A stretch of DNA of 64,000 nucleotides from assembly GCA_963734685.1 (NCBI GenBank), contig CAVTIC010000002.1, positions 1 to 64,000 of the forward strand. Direction: 5' to 3'. The translations under genes were made by a program, and so were the position numbers. Shown piece by piece: positions 45,522 through 55,182 of the stretch; within the stretch, counting starts at the first letter, position 1, and each line of letters starts with the position of its first letter. The notes beneath the pieces were generated by a model that saw only the letters and a program-made list of their open reading frames with translations, did no database searches and was not told the origin of the DNA. The stretch is from JAOUEA01 sp963734685 (GTDB lineage: Bacteria; Actinomycetota; UBA4738; HRBIN12).

Positions 45522-46632
45522 TCAGCCTGGCAGCACCAGGTCGCAGCTCCAGCCAGCGGGCCAGGTCCTTCAGCTCACGGCGCACCGCCGCGGCCGCGGT
45601 CTTGCTGAACGGCTCGTCCTCGTGGATCGCGTCGACCCGGAGCACCCCGGCCTTGCGATCCGCGGTGGCGTCGACCTTGCCGACCAGCCGGTCGCGGTGC
45701 AGCACCGGCAACGCGAAGTAGCCCCACCGGCGCTTGGCCGCGGGCTTGTACATCTCCAGCTGGTAGTCGAAGTCGAACAGCTCAACGCCGCGCTTCCGAT
45801 CGTGCACCAGCCGGTCGAACGGCGAGAGCAGCGCCGTGCGTCCCGAGAACGGACGCCCCAGCAGCGACGGGTCGACTCGCCACTGGCCCTTGACCCCCTC
45901 GACGACGGCGGGTTCACCGGCCTCGCCCACGTCGACCGGTTCCACCGGGCACTCCGGCCCGCGCGCTCGGGCGATGCCCAGGGCGCGCAGTCGTCGCCGA
46001 GTCACGGGTGCGCTGCGCCTCCTCGGCGGGGACGACCGGGTCGTCGGGGTAGACCCGCCGCGCGAGGTCCCACAGCCGCTCTCGTCCCTGCCGGCCGGCG
46101 ACCGCCACCTCGCCCCGCTGCACCATGAAGTCGAGCAGCTTCTCGACGTTGCGGTTGTTGGACCACCCGGTCGACCCCCAGGGCATCGCGCAGGTGTCCG
46201 GCAGCTCGCGCATCGTCAGCGGCCCCGACGCCTCCAGGCGCGCCAGGATGTCCCGCCGACAGGCGTCGTTGGCCTCGACCCAGTCGCGCCGATGCTCCTG
46301 CCAGTCGCGCAGCTCGCCCCGCCCCGGCCAGTCCGCCATGTCGGCACGGTAGAGCGCGATGTCTTCCGCGGGCCGGATCATCGCCCTGCAGCTCGAGAAG
46401 CGTCCGGTCCTCGAGGGCGCCGCGCAGCTCCGCCGGCGAGTACGACGATCCCAGGCGGCTCCACGCGACCAGGTCGGCGCTCGGGGCGACCGCTGCCGTC
46501 GGGTCGAGCTGGAGCAAGCTCAGGTGTGCGCATCAGATCGAGCAGCCCGGACGGTCGCTCGGCGTCGAGCAGTTGGGCATGCACGGCGATCCGGCGCGCG
46601 TCGGTCCGAGACAACCGGTGGACGGTGGTCAC
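45522..46632 (-). pseudogene. winged-helix (HTH_42/YcaQ-type) protein 2, four frameshifts
   Basis: Pieces in successive frames give a normal YcaQ-like protein: RLSRTDARRIAVHAQLLDAE, then LLQLDPTAAVAPSADLVAWS, then IALYRADMADWPGRGELRDW and RLWDLARRVYPDDPVVPAEE, then PFSGRTALLSPFDRLVHDRK and FDFDYQLEMYKPAAKRRWGY, ending DLVLPG. Frame changes fall near 46525, 46380, 46015 and 45545. YcaQ-type proteins are glycosylases for DNA interstrand crosslinks. The stop at 45522 is predicted from the restored end. Convergent with HTH_42 protein 1. It is the most indel-rich gene in the window. Confidence 0.75.
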
Positions 46633-46778
46633 CGCCCGAGACTAGGTGCCGGCACCGACGGGCGTCATGGCGTCCAGAGCCGGTTGCTCCGGCCGCCGCG
46701 ACAGACCCGGCGAAGTGGTGGCATCGACGCGGGGTCGTCGCGCGCGACTGTCTGTCGCTCTCGTCCTCGTGGATCGTG

Positions 46779-47417
46779 TCAGTCGCGGTCTGGCCAGCTG
46801 GCGACGTCGACCTCGTTGCCCTCGGCGTCGGCCAACGTCCACCACCCCGGCGCGTTCTCGTCACTGACCACGTGGCCACCGGCGGCGAGCGCCGCCGCGA
46901 CGCGCGCCTCCGCCTGGTCGTGCGGCACATAGACGTCGATATGGATCCGGTTCCGTTGGGGGCGCGGCGCGTCCATCTGCTGGAACCAGAACGGCGGCCC
47001 CTGGAAGTGAGGATCGATCAGGTCCTCGTCGCCGACCTCCCGGTAGCCGAGCACGGCGCGCCAGAACGGCATCACATCGGGAATGACCAGCGCGTCGATC
47101 GCGAGTTGGACGATCTGAACGGCGGTCGGGTCGACGGGGGCACCCAGCTCACGCGCCGCCGCCGAGATCTGCTGGGCCAGCGCGACCTCGCGCTCGCTCA
47201 GCCCGCCTTCGCCGTGCGATCTCAGACGAACCGTCACGCCGTCCGACCGAAGATCGACGTCGGGGTGGTGGCTCGCGGCCGCGGCCAGCGTGCCGATCGC
47301 GTCCACCAGCGCGACGCCTTCCGCGAACGACGCGGTGCGGAAGTGCGCGCTGGCATCGTCCCTCACGATCCGCCAGTCGGCCTCGTGGAACCGTTGCGGT
47401 GTGATCGTCTCGCTCAT
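46779..47417 (-). CDS. pterin-4a-carbinolamine dehydratase-VOC fusion protein
   Basis: A 212-residue two-domain protein. Residues 1-95 are a PCD/DCoH-like domain: FRTASFAEGVALVDAIGTLA and ASHHPDVDLRSDGVTVRLRS with the HHP active motif. Residues 105-212 are a VOC domain: IDALVIPDVMPFWRAVLGYR, QRNRIHIDVYVPHDQAEARV and LADAEGNEVDVASW. The PCD part would recycle a pterin cofactor; the VOC part may bind substrate or metal. ATG 47417 has GAGGAGGAACG upstream. Confidence 0.85.
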   Translation of the reverse strand: MSETITPQRFHEADWRIVRDDASAHFRTASFAEGVALVDAIGTLAAAASHHPDVDLRSDGVTVRLRSHGEGGLSEREVALAQQISAAARELGAPVDPTAVQIVQLAIDALVIPDVMPFWRAVLGYREVGDEDLIDPHFQGPPFWFQQMDAPRPQRNRIHIDVYVPHDQAEARVAAALAAGGHVVSDENAPGWWTLADAEGNEVDVASWPDRD

Positions 47418-47636
47418 CCGTTCCTCCTCGTCGTGGGGCCGCTTCCTCGCTCTCGACCGGCTGTATCGGTACGTTGTGTGTCTCCTCGACTCGCCCACAC
47501 TACGGGGACACTGCCGCCGTGGAGGTGCTAGCACCCTATCGAGCGCCACTCCCGTGGGTCGGTCGGTCGTGTAGTTGTCTGTGCGAGCGGGACCGAACAT
47601 GCGATGGGCCTGAGAGACTCGATCGGAGGTGCGTCG

Positions 47637-48008
47637 ATGACTGCATGGACGGATGAGCAGCTGGCCGAGATCGGGGGAGCGGACGAGCTCCGGATCGCGG
47701 GCCTGCGGCGTGACGGCACGCTCCAGCCCGCACGGATCATCTGGGTCGTCCACCACGGCGAGGACGTCTACGTCCGATCCGTGAACGGGCCGGACGGGGC
47801 ATGGTTCCGCGGCATACAGGCGAGACAGTCAGGTCACGTCTCGGCCGGGGGGGTCGATGCAGACGTCGTCGTCGAGGATGCCGATCACGACCTGGACGAC
47901 GAGATCGACGAGGAGTACCGGCGCAAGTACGGCCGATCCTCCTCGGCCGTCGACCACATCACGAGCGCGAAGGCACGGTCCACGACGATCCGGCTCGTGC
48001 CGAGCTAG
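47637..48008 (+). CDS. DUF2255-family protein
   Basis: A 123-residue soluble protein: WTDEQLAEIGGADELRIAGL, then IIWVVHHGEDVYVRSVNGPD, AWFRGIQARQSGHVSAGGVD and DEEYRRKYG near the end. This is the typical DUF2255 pattern, a split-barrel-like fold of unknown function. ATG 47637 has GATCGGAGGTGC upstream. Divergent from the PCD-VOC gene. Confidence 0.8.
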   Translation: MTAWTDEQLAEIGGADELRIAGLRRDGTLQPARIIWVVHHGEDVYVRSVNGPDGAWFRGIQARQSGHVSAGGVDADVVVEDADHDLDDEIDEEYRRKYGRSSSAVDHITSAKARSTTIRLVPS

Positions 48009-48034
48009 GAGGCGACCGGTCGTGCCGTCGTCCC

Positions 48035-49225
48035 TCAATCGGGGAGGAGCGGGACCCGCAGGCCCTCGTGACGCCCGAGGAGGACCCCCCGCGTGATCGC
48101 GGCCGATCCGTACCGGTCGCGGACCGTGTCGAGCGTGGTGTCGATCGCGGACGTCGGCGCTCCGCCGAAGGGCAACGCGAGCTGGACCGCGTCGTCGGGG
48201 TGCAGGCTGCTGAAGGTCACGCCGATCAGCGTGATCCCGCGGCTCCGGATCAGCGGCAGGGCCTCGGAGAGCAGGATCCTCGCGGTCGCCAGGACCGTCT
48301 CGGTGTCGGCTGTCGCCTCGGGCAGGGTGTGCGACCGCGTCGCTCGTGAGAAGTCGTCGAACCGCAGGCGCAGCGTGACCGTTCGGCAGACGCGGTGTGC
48401 CGCGCGCAGCCGGCGCGACAATCGGTCGACCAGCGCGATCAGGTCCGTGTCGAGCGTCTCGGGTGACCTCGGTCTCCGACCGAGCGCGCGCTGTGTGCCC
48501 ATCGACCGGCGCCGGCGTCCGACCTCGACCGGCCGGGGGTCGCGGTTGTGGGCGAGGGCGTGCAGGTGACGGCCCGCGGCGCGCCCGAGGATCCGCACGA
48601 GCCGGGCCTCGCCGAGCCGGGCGACCTGGGCCACGGTGGTGATCGAACGCTCGCGCAGCTTCTGGGCGGTGACCGGTCCCACGCCCCAGAGCTGCTCGAC
48701 CGGCAGTGGGTGGAGGAACTCCAGCTCGCCGTCGATCGGCACGACCAGCAAACCGTCAGGCTTGGCGACCCGGCTCGCGACCTTGGCGAGGAACTTGGTC
48801 CTCGCCACGCCGACCGTGACGGGCAGCCCGACCCGGTCGAGGACATCGAGGCGCAGCCCCGCCGCGATCTCCGTCGGCGAGCCGGAGATCCGTCTCAGGC
48901 CGCCGACGTCGAGGAACGCCTCATCGATCGACAGTCCCTCCACGAAGGGCGTCGTGTCGTGGAACACCTCGAACATCGCCTTGCTCGCCGCGCTGTAGGC
49001 ATCCATCCGCGGCCGGACGACGATCGCGTGCGGGCACAGCCGGCGGGCCTGCCTCTCGCCCATCGGCGTGCGCACGCCGTAGGCCTTGGCCTCATAGGAG
49101 GCCGCCAGCACGACACCGCCACCGACGATGACCGGGCGGCCGCGCAGCGATGGATCGTCCCGTTGCTCGACCGACGCGTAGAAGGAGTCCGCGTCGGCGT
49201 GCAGGATCGTGCCCTCGTTCGACAC
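48035..49225 (-). CDS. dinB: DNA polymerase IV (Y-family)
   Basis: A 396-residue Y-family translesion polymerase. Catalytic motifs are LHADADSFYASVEQRDDP, VVLAASYEAKAYGVRTPMGE and VEGLSIDEAFLDVGGL, followed by VGVARTKFLAKVASRVAKPD and the helix-hairpin-helix LWGVGPVTAQKLRERS. A sliding-clamp-binding motif, VQLALPFGG, lies near the C-terminus. It copies past damaged bases and is often SOS-induced. No LexA box was recognised upstream. The basic RRRRSMGTQRALGRRP linker is usual. ATG 49225. The stop is 27 bases from the convergent DUF2255 gene. Confidence 0.95.
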   Translation of the reverse strand: MSNEGTILHADADSFYASVEQRDDPSLRGRPVIVGGGVVLAASYEAKAYGVRTPMGERQARRLCPHAIVVRPRMDAYSAASKAMFEVFHDTTPFVEGLSIDEAFLDVGGLRRISGSPTEIAAGLRLDVLDRVGLPVTVGVARTKFLAKVASRVAKPDGLLVVPIDGELEFLHPLPVEQLWGVGPVTAQKLRERSITTVAQVARLGEARLVRILGRAAGRHLHALAHNRDPRPVEVGRRRRSMGTQRALGRRPRSPETLDTDLIALVDRLSRRLRAAHRVCRTVTLRLRFDDFSRATRSHTLPEATADTETVLATARILLSEALPLIRSRGITLIGVTFSSLHPDDAVQLALPFGGAPTSAIDTTLDTVRDRYGSAAITRGVLLGRHEGLRVPLLPD

Positions 49226-49382
49226 GGGTCCATGCTCGCATCGGCCACCGACATCGCAGGGTTCTAGGTCCCGGCCGACGCGGGCCGCTCGACCCGTGGT
49301 GTCGCAGGCCTTCCGGCTGACACTAGAACTGGCTGGAACCTATCTGGGATGGCGAGTGAGCCATCCGAAGGGAGTGCGTGTC

Positions 49383-49817
49383 ATGGTCACCAGCTCAGGT
49401 CTTTCCACCAAGCCGTACGTCGTGCCGGAGGGCACCGTCGCGCCGAAGCCGGAGGCGGGTTCGGGATGGGTCACCTTCGCGGGGATCATGTTCCTCGTGA
49501 GTGCCTTCGCGAACTTCTTCTGGGGGCTCGCGGCGCTCGACAGCCGGAGCTACCTCGTCGAAGACGGCCTGCTGTACAGCACCCTCGAGACGTGGGGGTG
49601 GGTCGCGCTCGGCTGGAGCGCGCTCGTGCTGATCGGCGGCATCCTCGTGCTCGCGCGGACCCGCGGGAGCGCGGCGATCGGCGTCGGGCTCGCGACGATC
49701 AGCTGCATCTTCTGGCTGTTCGCGCTGCCCGTGATGCCGCTGTTCGCGTTGACCGTGATCATGATCGACATGTTCGTGATCTACGGCCTCGTGTCGTACG
49801 GCATGGGCACGGAGTAA
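49383..49817 (+). CDS. four-helix membrane protein (DUF7144-like)
   Basis: A 144-residue integral membrane protein: WVTFAGIMFLVSAFANFFWG, WGWVALGWSALVLIGGILVL, GVGLATISCIFWLFALPVMP and FALTVIMIDMFVIYGLVSYG. The G-W-x-x-F-A-x-x-M start after a short tail is typical of this actinobacterial family of unknown function. ATG 49383 is the first ATG after GAAGGGAGTGCGTGTC. A strong terminator hairpin follows. Confidence 0.75.
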   Translation: MVTSSGLSTKPYVVPEGTVAPKPEAGSGWVTFAGIMFLVSAFANFFWGLAALDSRSYLVEDGLLYSTLETWGWVALGWSALVLIGGILVLARTRGSAAIGVGLATISCIFWLFALPVMPLFALTVIMIDMFVIYGLVSYGMGTE

Positions 49818-49842
49818 CGCGTCAGCGGAGCTCCACGACCCT

Positions 49843-49872
49843 CGAAGCGCCGGAGGACCCTCCGGCGCTTCG
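49843..49872. terminator. bidirectional terminator hairpin
   Basis: CGAAGCGCCGGAGG and CCTCCGGCGCTTCG form a perfect 14-bp stem around an AC dinucleotide. It lies 26 bases after one stop and 47 bases from the end of the convergent channel-like gene. Confidence 0.75.
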
Positions 49873-49918
49873 TGCTCCACGACCTTCTCCCAGCGCTGCT
49901 GCGGCAGCACGTTCGCGC

Positions 49919-50593
49919 CTACCCCGGTAACACGTTGATCGCGCGTGCGATGACGAGGATGGCGGTGATCAGTGAGATCACCGACTCGATCATCATCGTC
50001 ATCTTCGACCAGGTCCGCACCGGCAGAGTGTCGGTCGGACTGAAGGCCGTCGCGTTCGTGAACGACAGGTAGAGGTAGTCGGGGTAGCGGGGCATCCAGC
50101 CTTCGGGCGCCAGCTCCGGCATCGCTTCCTCGGGGAAGCCGAAGCTCGGGGGGATGTCGGAGCCCGCCGCGCGTTCGGCGGCACCGCCACGATCGACCTC
50201 CCAGAACCACAAGCTGAAGACGACAACGTTCGTCACCCATAGGGCTGCTCCGCGACCCAGCAACGCGGTCGCCTCGACGTCGGCGTAGGCCTCGTCGACG
50301 ATGTCGAGCATCAGCACCACGAGCCCGCCCACGGTGCCGATCGTGAGCAGCACGATCAACACGAGCGTGGCCCGGCGTGCAGCGTGGGTGCGCCGATCGA
50401 TGCGCCCGGGGTCGCGCAGGGTCACCGCGAGGAGGGCGGCGAACTCCAGCACCGGAAGGACCCACCAGAACTCGAGCCTGCCGGTCTTCGGCGTGATCAC
50501 CTGGAGCACGATCGTGACCAGGACGGCCGCGGCCATCGGCCAGCGTCGTTCCGGGACCCGCGCGGTAGCGGACGCCGCATCGTTCGTCGTCAC
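49919..50593 (-). CDS. channel-like integral membrane protein coupled to a histidine kinase
   Basis: A 224-residue protein with about five helices. The C-terminal segment YLYLSFTNATAFSPTDTLPV, then WSKMTMMIESVISLITAILV, resembles the pore-loop region and last helix of two-helix ion channels or DUF1345-like proteins. GTG 50593 overlaps the histidine kinase stop (GTGA) after GGGAGGGACGGCTC. The coupling suggests that kinase and membrane protein work together, though it depends on the kinase's altered 3' end. Confidence 0.65.
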   Translation of the reverse strand: MTTNDAASATARVPERRWPMAAAVLVTIVLQVITPKTGRLEFWWVLPVLEFAALLAVTLRDPGRIDRRTHAARRATLVLIVLLTIGTVGGLVVLMLDIVDEAYADVEATALLGRGAALWVTNVVVFSLWFWEVDRGGAAERAAGSDIPPSFGFPEEAMPELAPEGWMPRYPDYLYLSFTNATAFSPTDTLPVRTWSKMTMMIESVISLITAILVIARAINVLPG

Positions 50594-52786
50594 GAGCCGT
50601 CCCTCCCTTCGATCGGGGCGGCGGAGCCGCGTGCCCTCTGCTCGGTCACCGGGCGCGGGCATGGTGTCACACGACGGCCGGCCCGCACGAGCCCTTCCGT
50701 GAGAAAGCCTCGGGACGGATCATCGGAAGGATGCTCACCGTGAGCCGTCGGAGACCGGGCCGGAGACCGGGCCGGGCCGGAGACCGGGCCGGAGACCGGG
50801 ATGGTGCCGACCACGCTGGTCCCGGCGGCCTCGGAGCTCGTCACCGACAGCGTGCCGGCGAGCGCTCCCAGCCGGTCGGCGATGCCCTGGAGCCCGGTGC
50901 CGTAGCCCACACGCGTGGGGTCGAAGCCCGCGCCGTCGTCGGCCACCTCGAACCGTAGCCGACCGTCGCCGTCGGAGAGCGTCACGACGGCTCGAGACGC
51001 CCGGGCGTACTTCGCCACGTTCTGGAGCGCCTCGAGGCACGAGAAGTAGGCGGCGGCCTCGACCTCCTGGGGATAGCGGGCGACCCCGTCCGCATGGATC
51101 TCGACCGGGAGCGGCGCCTTGCGTGCCTGTCCTCCGAGCGCCGCCGCGAGTCCCTGGTCGGCGAGGAGCGGGGGATAGATCCCCCTCGCGAGATCTCGCA
51201 GATCCTCGAGCGCGTCGTTCGCATCCGTTCGCAGCTGGCTCAGCATCTCGTGCGCTCGCTCCGGGTCGCGCTCGACGAGACCGTCCGCGAGGCGGAGCTT
51301 CACCGTCAGCGCGACGAGCTGCTGCTGCGCGCCGTCGTGGATGTTTCGCTCGAGGCGACGGCGCTCGTCGTCCTGCGCCGCGACCAGTCGCTTCTGAGCC
51401 GCCTGCAGATCCTCGATCCGGGCGCGCAGCTCCTCGGTCAGGCCCACGTTCCGAAGCACGAGGCCCGCCTGCGCCGCGAGATCCGACACCAACCGCTCCT
51501 TCGAAGGGTCCATCGGGTCGTTGGCGGGCATCGCGACGGACAGCGCACCGAGCAGGTCGCCTTGGTGTCGGACCTCGACGGTGAGGTCGTCGTCGCCCTC
51601 CGCCGACGCGCCGTCGGGCCACGTGGCGACGACCTTGGATGCCCCGTCGACCGTGAGCAGCACGCGGGCCCGGTCGGCGCCGACGCCTTCCCCCAGCACC
51701 CGCGCGATCCTGGGCAGCACGTCGTCGGCGGCGTAGGTCTCGCCCAGACGTTCCCCGAGCTCGGCGAGCACCTCGTACGGCGTCGAACGCTTCCCGTACA
51801 CGACCCGGTCGGCGAACCGTCGGGCGCGGGCCAGGGCCGGCTGGAACCCGATCGCGACCAGCGCCGCCGCGACGAACGAGAGCGCCGGTGTCGAGAGGGA
51901 GCCCACGAGCGCGCCCACGCCACCGACGACGAGGGCGTACACCGCGGTGAAGAACGCGGCCAGCGTGGCGAACACCAACGCCTTGCGGATCACGACGTCG
52001 ATGTCGTACAGCCGGTACCGCAAGATCGCGATCCCGATGCCCAGTGGCACGGCGGAGTACGCGACGGCCCCGAGCGCGTTGATCACGTCGTCGACCGCCT
52101 TGCTCTTCTCGATCCCCAGGAGGCCGGGCACGACGGCGAGCCCGTAGAAGAAGATGAACGTGAGGCCTCCCATCGCGATCCATCGGAGCTGGTGACGTTC
52201 GTCCGCGTTGGCCCTCCTCGCCCGCACGACCAGCGAGGAGACGGACAACACGATGCAGACCAGGAGCAGACAGGAGTCCGATCAGCCCTACGACGTTCTG
52301 GAGGTCGCCGGCGCCCGATCCTTCCTCGGAGGGCAGGGCGCTGCCCGCGAGCACGATCGCCAACGTGGAAGCGCGCGAGACCCAACGCCATCGGGGCGAC
52401 GGCAGGTCGCCGTCGGGAAGCCGCAGCAGCAGGTGGGTGCCCATCAACCCGAGCGGGAGCACCCAGATCATGTTCCCGAACCACTGCGGCTGCGAGACGT
52501 CACCGATGGGCAGGATCAGCACGCTCCAGAAGGCGCCGATCACGAGCATGTACCAGCCCGCCGGGTTTGCGGGACGACGGAGCGCCACGATCAACCCGAC
52601 GACCGAGAACGCGATGCCGGCCGGCAGGAACGCGAGCGATCCGATCGCCGTCTGCGCCTCGAGCGTCCCGTCGGCGAGCTTGATGCCGGTCATGACGAGG
52701 CCCGCGCCGATCGCGAGGGCCGCCAGGCCGAACAGCGCCCACGCCAGCACCCGGAACTCGGTTCGGTGTGGCGTTCGCTCGGTCAA
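50590..52786 (-). pseudogene. sensor histidine kinase (HisKA_3/NarL type), one frameshift and an extended 3' end
   Basis: About eight membrane helices, a GAF-like segment, the dimerisation H-box RRRLERNIHDGAQQQLVALT and an ATPase domain (GLQGIADRLGALAGTLSV). An extra base near 52270 splits the N-terminal helices from the rest (GLIGLL, then LLVCIVLSVSSLVV). At the 3' end a 12-bp tandem repeat with a 5-bp interruption shifts the frame past a stop at 50735 and adds about 49 low-complexity residues. No response regulator is adjacent. Confidence 0.8.
50749..50800. repeat. 12-bp tandem repeat in the kinase 3' end
   Basis: Four copies of CGGAGACCGGGC (the last partial) are interrupted after the second by an extra CGGGC. 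The 12-bp unit keeps frame; the 5-bp piece does not. Replication slippage here determines which stop codon ends the kinase. Confidence 0.75.
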
Positions 52787-52955
52787 CGCGTTGCCTTCTC
52801 GGAAAGGACGAACTCACCGTACCGAGGTTCGAGCGCCGCTTCGAGGAGGGGTCCACGTCGACCGGGAGGGGTGTGACCACCCCATCTGGCCGGCGAGGTG
52901 TTTCGCGTTAGGATTCGACCTGTCCTTGGTTTCCGCGGGCAGGGAGGGAGCACCG

Positions 52956-53774
52956 ATGGCCACGAAGCCGGACGGCGGGGGAGAACCGGTCCTGGAATGG
53001 CTCGGACGACGGACCGCGTCCGCTCGACTGAGTGACACGCAGTTCGATGATTCGCGACTGGAGTACCGGCGGCTCTTCAGTGAGGCCTGGGGTACGTTCC
53101 TGCTGGTCCTGGTCGCGGCCGGCGGCGGGGTGATCGGTGCCGAGGCGTTCGGGTCCGACCTGACGCTCGCGATGAAGGCACTGGCCCCGGGGGTCATGGT
53201 CATGGCCATCATCTTCTTCATGGGCTCGATCTCCGGTGCCCACCTCAATCCCGCGGTGACGTTGGCCTTCGCGACACGCCGCAACTTCCCTTGGAAGCGG
53301 GTGCCGGGCTACATCGTCGCGCAGCTCGTCGGGGCCCTGCTGGCCGCGTGGGTGTTGCAGCTCATGTTCGGGGGCATCCTCAACGGCGCGACCGAGCCCA
53401 CGCCCGACGTGAGCATCTGGGTGGCCATGCTGACCGAGGCGATCCTGACCCTGGGGTTGGTCAGCGTGATCCTGGGAACGGCCTCCGGTGCCAGGAACAT
53501 CGGGATCAATGGCGCCCTGGCCGTGGGCGGCTACATCGGCCTGGTGTCGGTCTGGGGCGCACCGGTCTCCGGCGCCTCGATGAACCCGGCTCGCTCCTTC
53601 GCTCCGATGTTCGTCGGATGGGATCTGACCAACTACTGGATCTACCTGGTGGGGCCGATCCTGGGGGCCATGGTGGCGGTCGTCTTCGAGTGGATCCTGC
53701 GCGGCAAGCCCACGGAAGCGGGAGCCGAGGCCGCCCAAGGCGTCCTGGACGAAGCGGATCCTCAGGGTCTCTAG
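52956..53774 (+). CDS. aquaporin / MIP-family channel
   Basis: A 272-residue MIP channel with a 40-residue polar N-terminus and six helices. The NPA boxes are at residue 98 (SGAHLNPAVTLAFA) and 210 (SGASMNPARSFAPM). It should conduct water or small neutral solutes. ATG 52956 has GGGAGGGAGCACC upstream. The stop overlaps the stop of the convergent cyclase gene by 4 bases. Confidence 0.92.
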   Translation: MATKPDGGGEPVLEWLGRRTASARLSDTQFDDSRLEYRRLFSEAWGTFLLVLVAAGGGVIGAEAFGSDLTLAMKALAPGVMVMAIIFFMGSISGAHLNPAVTLAFATRRNFPWKRVPGYIVAQLVGALLAAWVLQLMFGGILNGATEPTPDVSIWVAMLTEAILTLGLVSVILGTASGARNIGINGALAVGGYIGLVSVWGAPVSGASMNPARSFAPMFVGWDLTNYWIYLVGPILGAMVAVVFEWILRGKPTEAGAEAAQGVLDEADPQGL

Positions 53775-55051
53775 GCGACCAGGTGGCCGTCGGGGTCGGG
53801 TGGTGCTGAGGGGCCGCCGACTGCGGCCGGGAGAGTAGGCAGGGAGTCGATCTTCAGGCGCAGGTGGGCCCGCAGCAGGTGCACCGTTCCGGATACGCCC
53901 TTGAGCTCCACCGGACCGATGTCGCCGAACGCGATCCCCTTCTCCTGCGAGGCGTCGGCGACCGCCTGGCTGACCAGCACCTCGCCGGGCCGCGCATAGT
54001 CGGCGATGCGCGCGGTGAGGTTCACGGTCTGGCCGAAGTAGTCGCCCTCCTGGAAGAGGACCGGCCCCGCGTGCAGGCCGACGTGGGCCGGCGGCAACCC
54101 GGCGGCCGCCAGCCCGTCCACCATCTCGAGGGCGGCACGCACGCCGGGGCCGGGGTCGCCGAAGTAGAACATCACGCCGTCGCCCAGCCACTTGATCGGC
54201 TTGCCGCCGTGCTGCACGGAGCTGCGCTGCACCAGCCGCGCGACCGTCGTCGCCAGGTCGGCGGCCGCATCGTCGCCGCGTTCCTGGGTCAGCCGCGTGT
54301 AGCCGGTGATATCGAGGAAGCAGATCGCCGGTAGTCGCTCGAGGCGGCTGTGGATCCCGGCCTTCTCCATCAGCACCTCGAAACCTTCGATGATGTTGGC
54401 GGTCCAGGCGCGCGCCTGCTGCGCGTGGTACATGGCGAGGACGGCTTGCTCGGAGAGGGGGGCGATCCGGTCGGTGAGGTCGGCGTTCGCGATCTCCTCC
54501 GGGCCCTTGCCCGCCGCCATGGCCGGCTCGATCACCTCGGAGGTCCACCAGGCGGCCTCCTGTTCGGCGATCCGACGGGTGCTGTCGCCCTGGACACGGA
54601 GCAGACGCTCGATGGCGGCCGGCCGGAATCCCTCGGCGACCTGGAGCTCGATGAACGGCACGATCGCCATCTCGTCCTCGCGAAGTCGGTCATCGGGCGA
54701 CGGTTGCGCCATGCCGATCGCTTCGCGGATGACCGTCAGGAGCTCGAGCGGGATCCCGGTCCGGTCGCTGACCTGCCGGAACGTCTCGGCGGCGAGGGCG
54801 GCGAACCGCTCGTAGCTGGCCGCGTCGAGGAAGTCGAGCGACAGGGCGCCGCGCTGGATGGCGTCGGCCACGCCGTCGAGCGGGATCCCGGCATCCTCGA
54901 GCGATCTGGCCATCAGCACGCGGCGCACGTCGCCCGGCGAGAAGCGATCCGGCTCCTCGGGGGCCAGGATGCCGAGATCCACCAGTCGAACGAGGTAGGA
55001 AGGCTCGACCCCGGCTCGCTCAGCGGCGTCCTCGCGTGAGTACCAGGTCAC
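53771..55051 (-). CDS. class III nucleotidyl cyclase with N-terminal regulatory domain, copy 2
   Basis: A 426-residue paralogue of 4831-6036. The N-terminus has YSREDAAERAGVEPSYLVRL then VDLGILAPEEPDRFSPGDVR (MerR-like), followed by a helical linker. The catalytic part has AICFLDITGYTRLTQERGDD, KPIKWLGDGVMFYFGDP and EGDYFGQTVNLTARIADYAR, ending PVELKGVSGTVHLL. GTG 55051 is preferred because it starts the family-like TWYSRE. Both copies retain the metal Asp residues and the Asn-Arg pair, so both should be active. Confidence 0.85.
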   Translation of the reverse strand: MTWYSREDAAERAGVEPSYLVRLVDLGILAPEEPDRFSPGDVRRVLMARSLEDAGIPLDGVADAIQRGALSLDFLDAASYERFAALAAETFRQVSDRTGIPLELLTVIREAIGMAQPSPDDRLREDEMAIVPFIELQVAEGFRPAAIERLLRVQGDSTRRIAEQEAAWWTSEVIEPAMAAGKGPEEIANADLTDRIAPLSEQAVLAMYHAQQARAWTANIIEGFEVLMEKAGIHSRLERLPAICFLDITGYTRLTQERGDDAAADLATTVARLVQRSSVQHGGKPIKWLGDGVMFYFGDPGPGVRAALEMVDGLAAAGLPPAHVGLHAGPVLFQEGDYFGQTVNLTARIADYARPGEVLVSQAVADASQEKGIAFGDIGPVELKGVSGTVHLLRAHLRLKIDSLPTLPAAVGGPSAPPDPDGHLVA

Positions 55052-55182
55052 GTCGGCTAGCCTACTGCGGCTGCGATCCCGACCCGCCGGCACGGCGCTC
55101 CGGGCCTCCACTAGACTCGAGCGTCTCCAGGGTCTGCGTCCGATCGGCCGTCGGCCCGCCGCGTCACGACGGGAGGGGCGGG

